Shown here piece after piece: positions 59,231 to 64,000 of a stretch of 64,000 nucleotides of DNA (its first letter is position 1; each line of letters begins with the position of its first letter). The position numbers were made by a program, and so were the translations under genes. Under the pieces are notes generated by a model. That model had not been told where the DNA came from. It searched no databases and saw only the letters and a program-made list of their open reading frames with translations. Source of the stretch: Thermoleptolyngbya sichuanensis A183 (lineage in GTDB: Bacteria > Cyanobacteriota > Cyanobacteriia > Elainellales > Elainellaceae); the NCBI RefSeq assembly GCF_013177315.1, contig NZ_CP053661.1:3720001-3784000 (forward strand), written 5' to 3'.

Positions 59231-59710
59231 ATGAAAACGGTTTATTCTTTGCAACAATTCATCGCCGTGCTATCGGGGCTGGGATATTTCGCAAATTCGG
59301 ACGCAAACTCGGACAGCCTGCAAAACAACCCGCAGCCAGAGCAGCGCAAAGGACAAAGCCAGCGGGCGAGGGATGACCTGCAACTGGCAATTTGTACCTT
59401 TCAGGCACACTACGGGCTGCCGCTGACGGGCGAAGCAGACCAGCCCACCCAGGAAAAAGCACGCCAGCTTATTCGCAACTTGCACCACGGACTGAAACAA
59501 ACCGTGAGTCCGGATCTGTCCATCAGCGAGTTTTATGGGCCGCGCACGGTTAGCGCCGTTCAGCAGTTTCAAGCGCAACACAGACTGCCTGCGACTGGCG
59601 TTGCCACGGCTAGCGTCCGCAGCGCTATTGAAGAAGACCTCAAACAGCAACTCCGGCAAGCCCTCGGCCGTGCTGGCAATCGGCGTACCCCTTGTCCCTG
59701 TGCAAATTAG
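59231..59710 (+). CDS. Peptidoglycan-binding-domain protein
   Basis: 159 residues from the ATG at 59231 (MKTVYSLQQFIAVL). Two PG_binding_1-like segments: DDLQLAICTFQAHYGLPLTGEADQPTQ and GPRTVSAVQQFQAQHRLPATGVATASVRSAI, each with the F/Q-x-x-x-GL/RLP-x-TG motif. No clear signal peptide is seen, although the N-terminus is mildly hydrophobic. No catalytic domain is attached. It ends in a Cys/Pro tail (RTPCPCAN). Confidence 0.8.
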   Translation: MKTVYSLQQFIAVLSGLGYFANSDANSDSLQNNPQPEQRKGQSQRARDDLQLAICTFQAHYGLPLTGEADQPTQEKARQLIRNLHHGLKQTVSPDLSISEFYGPRTVSAVQQFQAQHRLPATGVATASVRSAIEEDLKQQLRQALGRAGNRRTPCPCAN

Positions 59711-60835
59711 TGGGCTGGAATCGACCCAAAAGCCAGGGCACGTAATCAACGTTGTCCCAAAGCCGTCATCCGCATCCTCATCATCCGCATCCTAAAGACT
59801 CAAAATTTTGCAAGGTCCTGGACAATATCTATATAAACTATTAACAAAGTAGATTACACAGCAGCGCGATCGCCCCATTTTATTCACGCTGCCTGCACCT
59901 AACTCGATTCATGCAGCCCTTAAATCCCTCGTCTAAAGGCGCGAGATGTGCCTGAAATCAGCTATTTGTGCAACTCGGCGGTCACGCTGTCTGGCAGCCA
60001 TAGAGCCAGCAGAAAATATAGTCTGAAAAAGGGAAAGGGGCGATCGCCCACCCAAATCTCACGCGCCGCCGGAATTTGAGTTTCAAATTTGTATTCTTTG
60101 AAACCAGACTCCGCCTTTTTGCGGACAAAATACCCGCCGAATATGGGTTCTTTTGATGTAGGAAGTGTGAACTTCAGAGGCCCCCTCGGGAATTTTCGGA
60201 GGGCAGCTTGTAGAACTTTATGTAAGAGCTTTGTGCAAACTGCCTCCATCGACCTGTTTGTGACTCGCTTGAGTCTGCGTCTTGCATCAAGACTGCTTTG
60301 TGACAACAGGCATTGAGCCGTTTGCCGCCGAAACCGGGTGCGTCTAGACCATTAGCATCAACACTGCGTCATCACAAGACCTACGCAGAACCTAACGTAA
60401 AACCTGCGTAAGCCCATTGGCTAAAGCCGATAGATGTTTATAGACCGAATCCTCAGGACTGGCCTAGCGTTTGGATTCTTATTGAGTTGTCAAATTGAGT
60501 TGTCAATAAGAGTTGTCACCGACCAAAACCGCATCCCGGTGTGGACTGTTGACTGAATCCATTGCCTTAGCCCAAGCGCCTGCCGCGATCTGCCACCCGT
60601 CCACTCCTCCGCAAGTTTCCCCCTTTCGGATGTGGCACTCGACTCTAGTCGCAGGGTTAGTTGGCATCGCTTTGTGCAGAGGACTGGAAGTCTTTGCTAG
60701 CCGCGACGCTCAAACGCTTGGATGGAACCTGAATATTCTTTTTCAGTCCTGATGAATTAGTCCTGAATACCGGGAACACTATCGGTAAGCAGTGAAAGAA
60801 GCCCCTTGTTACCTGGAGCAACTGAGACGAGTACT
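59711..60835. other. Noncoding region upstream of sigC
   Basis: 1.1 kb. An open stretch on the minus strand (59962-60306) and one on the plus strand (60513-60752) lack ribosome sites and recognisable motifs, so I did not call them. The last 400 bp probably hold sigC control sequences; no box is clear. Short direct repeats TTGAGTTGTCAA / AGTTGTCA lie near 60484-60515. Confidence 0.45.
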
Positions 60836-62098
60836 ATGCCAGCAAGATCTTTCTCCGCTGAGGCGGACTACAACGACTCCTCGAATAGCTTTGAGCTTCA
60901 AACTGGCGCTGTCAACGCTCAAGATGACGATTTAGAAGCGCAACTGAGCGAGGATTTGGCAAGCCTGGAAATGGAGTATGGGGCGGGTGCAATCGGCAAA
61001 AACGCCACCGCGCGGCGCACGACTGACTTGGTGCGACTCTACCTCCAGGAAATTGGGCGGGTGCGGCTCCTGGGGCGCGATGAAGAAGTCTCGGAAGCTC
61101 AAAAGGTGCAGCGCTATATGTCTTTGCTAGAGGCTTGCCACAAAGCAGCCGAACAGGGCGACCAAGCGCTCCAGCACTACCTGCAAATTATGGAAACTCA
61201 GGATCGGCTGGCATCCATGCTGGGGCATCGTCCCTCGCTAGAGCGCTGGGCCGAGGCGGCGGGGATCGCCGTGACAGAACTGAAGCCGCTGCTGGCACAG
61301 GGCAAGCGCCGCTGGGCAGAACTGGTGCAGCGTCCGGTGGAGGAATTGGAACTGGTGCAATCGGAAGGGCTGGCTGCCAAGGATCACATGATCAAGGCCA
61401 ACCTGCGCCTAGTGGTGTCGGTGGCCAAGAAGTATCAGAATCGCGGGCTGGAATTGCTGGATCTGATTCAAGAGGGCACGCTGGGTCTGGAGCGAGCAGT
61501 GGAGAAATTTGACCCGACGAAGGGTTATCGCTTCAGCACCTATGCCTACTGGTGGATTCGGCAGGGCATCACGCGGGCGATCGCCACCCAAAGCCGAATT
61601 ATCCGCCTGCCCGTCCACATCACCGAAAAGCTCAACAAAATCAAGAAAGCGCAGCGCAAAGTCTCTCAGGAGAAGGGCCGCACCGCCACCTACGAAGACA
61701 TCGCTGCCGAACTCGACATGACCGCGCCCCAGGTACGCGAGGTGTTGCAGCGTGTTCCCCGCGCTGTGTCTCTGGAAACCAAAGTGGGCAAGGAGCGCGA
61801 CACGGAACTGGGCGACCTGCTGGAAACCGAAGGCGCATCGCCAGAGGAACTGCTGATGCGGGAATCTCTGATCCGCGATTTGCAGCAGTTGCTCACCGAC
61901 CTTACCAGCCGCGAGCGCGACGTAATTCAGATGCGCTTTGGACTGGGCGACGGACAGCCCTATTCTCTGGCGGAAATTGGCCGGGCGCTGGATCTGTCTC
62001 GTGAGCGGGTGCGCCAGATCGAGGCGAAGGCGTTGCAAAAGCTGCGTCAGCCCAAGCGTCGCAACCGCGTCCGCGACTATCTGGAAGCGCTGTCGTAG
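60836..62098 (+). CDS. sigC: Group 2 sigma factor SigC
   Basis: 420 residues from the ATG at 60836 ([19 protein letters not shown]), the start that matches SigC orthologues; an upstream ATG at 60806 is possible. Region 1.2 [24 protein letters not shown] is followed by a SigC-type insert ([14 protein letters not shown]...). Region 2 is [33 protein letters not shown]...[19 protein letters not shown], region 3 [15 protein letters not shown], region 4.2 [25 protein letters not shown]. Non-essential sigma factors of this group act in stationary phase, carbon or nitrogen stress. Confidence 0.92.
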   Translation: MPARSFSAEADYNDSSNSFELQTGAVNAQDDDLEAQLSEDLASLEMEYGAGAIGKNATARRTTDLVRLYLQEIGRVRLLGRDEEVSEAQKVQRYMSLLEACHKAAEQGDQALQHYLQIMETQDRLASMLGHRPSLERWAEAAGIAVTELKPLLAQGKRRWAELVQRPVEELELVQSEGLAAKDHMIKANLRLVVSVAKKYQNRGLELLDLIQEGTLGLERAVEKFDPTKGYRFSTYAYWWIRQGITRAIATQSRIIRLPVHITEKLNKIKKAQRKVSQEKGRTATYEDIAAELDMTAPQVREVLQRVPRAVSLETKVGKERDTELGDLLETEGASPEELLMRESLIRDLQQLLTDLTSRERDVIQMRFGLGDGQPYSLAEIGRALDLSRERVRQIEAKALQKLRQPKRRNRVRDYLEALS

Positions 62099-62509
62099 CG
62101 CGATCAGCTAGTTCAACAGCTAGTCCAACCGTCAGTCCAAACCATTGAACAGTGCATCTGACCTAGTTGGATGCACTTTCGCGTTTTATAGTCCGCATTT
62201 TGTAGAGAATGTGACTGGATTTGGAGAAGGTATCTAAAGCGCTTGTCAGTCCGTCTTCTACGGCAGCTTGGGAAATCGCTAGGATTAGACATAGAGCAGG
62301 ATATCGGGCAAGACATCGAGCAGGCGCGATGAGGCGCTTCGTAACCCAATTCCATGCCCCTTGCTGTGCCAACTTGTGGCTAACTTGTGTGCCAACTTGT
62401 GGCTACTTGTAGCTAACTTGTAAAGCTGCTGTTTGAGGCGGATCTGAGAGGGCAATGGGGCTGGGTCATAGTCTTGAATTGTTGGCTGGATCATTGCAGG
62501 AGTTTGAGA
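62099..62509. other. Noncoding gap with ACTTGTGGCTA-type short repeats
   Basis: About 410 bp after sigC. Between 62363 and 62425 the words GCCAACTTGTGGCTA, CTAACTTGTG and GCTACTTGTAGCTAACTTGT repeat with local inverted pairs (CCACAAG/CTTGTGG). No gene is supported. Confidence 0.5.
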
Positions 62510-64000
62510 TTGGCAGATCGTAAGGACAGGTCAGACCGTTCAGGCAGTCCCCATCCTAGAACCCTTCCTACAAACCCGGCTCAGGACGCTGCCGAGCGAT
62601 CGCCCTTTGACCCCGCCCTGGATCAAGAACTGGACGAGGCGATCGCCAGTTTTCGCGAGATCCAGGCAGATCTAACCTACTGTCAGGCGCAGGACGCGCT
62701 GCGGGATCTGGTGAATGGGCTAGATCTGACCCCGCGAGAGCGATCGGGTTTGGAAACAGAGCTAACCAGCCTGCAAACCCTGCTGCAAAAGCTCGACCGC
62801 ATGGTGGTGCAAATTGCGGTGTTTGGCATGGTGGGGCGGGGCAAGTCGTCGCTGCTGAATGCGCTGCTGGGGCAGTCGGTGTTTGAAACGGGGCCGGTGC
62901 ATGGCATCACGCAGGCGGTGCAGGCGGCGAACTGGGAAATTCGGCAGGAGGCGATCGCCGGAAGCGCTCAGGAGGTTCTGCGGGTGTCGCTGCCGGGAAC
63001 GGGCCAGTCGCAGGTAGAGCTGATCGACACACCGGGCATCGACGAAGTAGACGGCGAGGGGCGCGAACAACTGGCACAGCAGATTGCCAAACAGGCGGAT
63101 CTAATCCTGTTCGTTGTATCGGGCGATATTACCCGCGTGGAATATGAGGCGTTGTCGGCGCTGCGGCAGGCGGCTAAGCCGATGCTGCTGGTGTTCAACA
63201 AGGTGGATCAGTATCCCGATGCCGATCGTCAAGCAATTTATCAGACCATCCGCGACCAGCGCGTGCGAGAACTGCTGTCGCCGGACGAAATCGTCATGGC
63301 GGCGGCTTCGCCGATGACGACGACGGCCGTGCGTCAGCCTGATGGCCAGCTTGTGGTGCGCCGAGAAGCCGGAAAGCCCCAGATAGACGACCTGAAGCTG
63401 AAAATTTTGGAGATTTTGCACCGCGAGGGCAAGTCGCTGGTGGCGCTGAATACGATGCTCTATGCCGACGATGTGAGCGATCGCCTGTTGCAGCGCAAGC
63501 TCGAAATCCGCGATCGCAGCGCCGATGACCTGATCTGGCAGGGCGTGATGACCAAGGCCGTGGCGATCGCCCTGAACCCGATTACCGTGCTGGATCTGCT
63601 GGGCGGCGCAGTGATTGAAATTGCCCTGATTGTCACCCTGTCACGGCTCTACGGCATCCCCATGACCCAGCAAAACGCCCTCATGCTGCTGCAAAAAATG
63701 GCAATTGGGCTAGGCGGCGTGACGGCCAGCGACCTGCTGCTGACGCTGGGACTGGGTTCGCTGAAAAGCCTGCTGGGTGCCGCGGCTCCAGCTACTGGGG
63801 GCGCGTCGGTGTTGCCCTATGCCTCCGTGGCGATCGCCCAGGCAGGGGTCGCAGGAGTGTCTACCTACGTCATTGGCCAGCTCACCAAAACCTACCTCGC
63901 CAACGGCGCATCCTGGGGGCCCACCGGGCTAAAAACCGTCGTCAGCGAAATTCTTGACTCTCTTGACGAAGCCTCCATTCTGAGCCGAATTAAGGACGAA
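62510..64000 (+). CDS. GTPase with C-terminal DUF697 membrane region (3' end cut off)
   Basis: At least 497 residues, running off the right edge. Start is probably TTG at 62510 because AGGAG ends 7 bp before it; other in-frame TTGs lie upstream. Translation gives an N-terminal helical region, then a G domain: G1 AVFGMVGRGKSSLLNALLG (about residues 100-120), G3 LIDTPGIDE, G4 FNKVDQ. After it come LYADDVSDRLLQRKLEIRDRSADDLIWQGVM and hydrophobic segments (AVAIALNPITVLDLLGGAVIEIALIVTL; MAIGLGGVTASDLLLTLGLGSLKSLLG), the DUF697/YcjF-like portion. Likely membrane-attached dynamin-like or Era-like GTPase. Function unknown. Confidence 0.88.
   Translation, partial: MADRKDRSDRSGSPHPRTLPTNPAQDAAERSPFDPALDQELDEAIASFREIQADLTYCQAQDALRDLVNGLDLTPRERSGLETELTSLQTLLQKLDRMVVQIAVFGMVGRGKSSLLNALLGQSVFETGPVHGITQAVQAANWEIRQEAIAGSAQEVLRVSLPGTGQSQVELIDTPGIDEVDGEGREQLAQQIAKQADLILFVVSGDITRVEYEALSALRQAAKPMLLVFNKVDQYPDADRQAIYQTIRDQRVRELLSPDEIVMAAASPMTTTAVRQPDGQLVVRREAGKPQIDDLKLKILEILHREGKSLVALNTMLYADDVSDRLLQRKLEIRDRSADDLIWQGVMTKAVAIALNPITVLDLLGGAVIEIALIVTLSRLYGIPMTQQNALMLLQKMAIGLGGVTASDLLLTLGLGSLKSLLGAAAPATGGASVLPYASVAIAQAGVAGVSTYVIGQLTKTYLANGASWGPTGLKTVVSEILDSLDEASILSRIKDE

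Noticed and set aside
59962-60306. 114-residue open frame on the minus strand
   Set aside because: No ribosome binding site, no recognisable motif and atypical composition; kept as noncoding.

Overview
The window reads as a cyanobacterial chromosome segment. The octamer GCGATCGC (HIP1) recurs throughout genes on both strands, and the gene content is cyanobacterial: a SigC-type group 2 sigma factor, PII (glnB) behind an NtcA-type box, two genes for phylloquinone synthesis (menD and a DHNA-CoA thioesterase), sepF, an alternative respiratory terminal oxidase and several Ser/Thr kinases of the cyanobacterial type. GC content, HIP1 density and dispersed heptamer and GGGGGATC-type palindromic repeats would suit a Leptolyngbya-like filamentous lineage, but I cannot fix the species.

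Layout. 1-4.1 kb: the 3' part of an AAA+ ATPase resembling those of extracellular contractile injection systems, a kinase with WD40 repeats, and a small BON-like protein. 4.2-10.7 kb: a transposon pile-up. One ISKra4-like element (copy A) carries a second IS and a small MITE nested inside it. A second ISKra4-like element (copy B) has split a Cache-HAMP-PAS-PAS signalling gene. 11-15.5 kb: alpha/beta hydrolase, glnB, rdgB, two small membrane proteins, miaB. 16.5-20 kb: a PEP-CTERM protein with a long Thr-Pro tract and a kinase with TPRs. 20-28 kb: an ADP-ribosylglycohydrolase-like protein, dnaA diverging from holA, fmt and small conserved genes. 28.7-36.5 kb: a respiratory block with type II NADH dehydrogenase, two DUF2231 membrane proteins, oxidase subunits II, I and III, and a GMC oxidoreductase. 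Subunit II has lost most CuA ligands, so electrons probably pass from NADH to quinone and then directly to O2. 36.5-41.6 kb: tRNA-Thr, a two-component pair, menD, an unknown gene, tRNA-Gln. 41.9-45.9 kb: a 1342-residue membrane protein joining a STAND/NB-ARC-like ATPase to five ASH-type beta domains. 46-51 kb: pyk, gpmA, a D-lactate-type dehydrogenase and pgm in one orientation, a compact glycogen-to-lactate set. 51.2-53.3 kb: an IS4-like element and palindromic repeats. 53.4-64 kb: DHNA-CoA thioesterase, sepF, a histidine kinase with a damaged G2 box, a PRC-barrel protein with a long amphipathic tail, a peptidoglycan-binding protein, sigC and a DUF697-type GTPase cut by the right edge.

The most unusual items are the STAND-ASH fusion, the possible contractile-injection ATPase at the left edge with a degenerate Walker B, the heptamer repeat translated inside a kinase domain, the MITE whose hairpin shows paired base changes, and the nested transposons whose insertion order can be read from target duplications.
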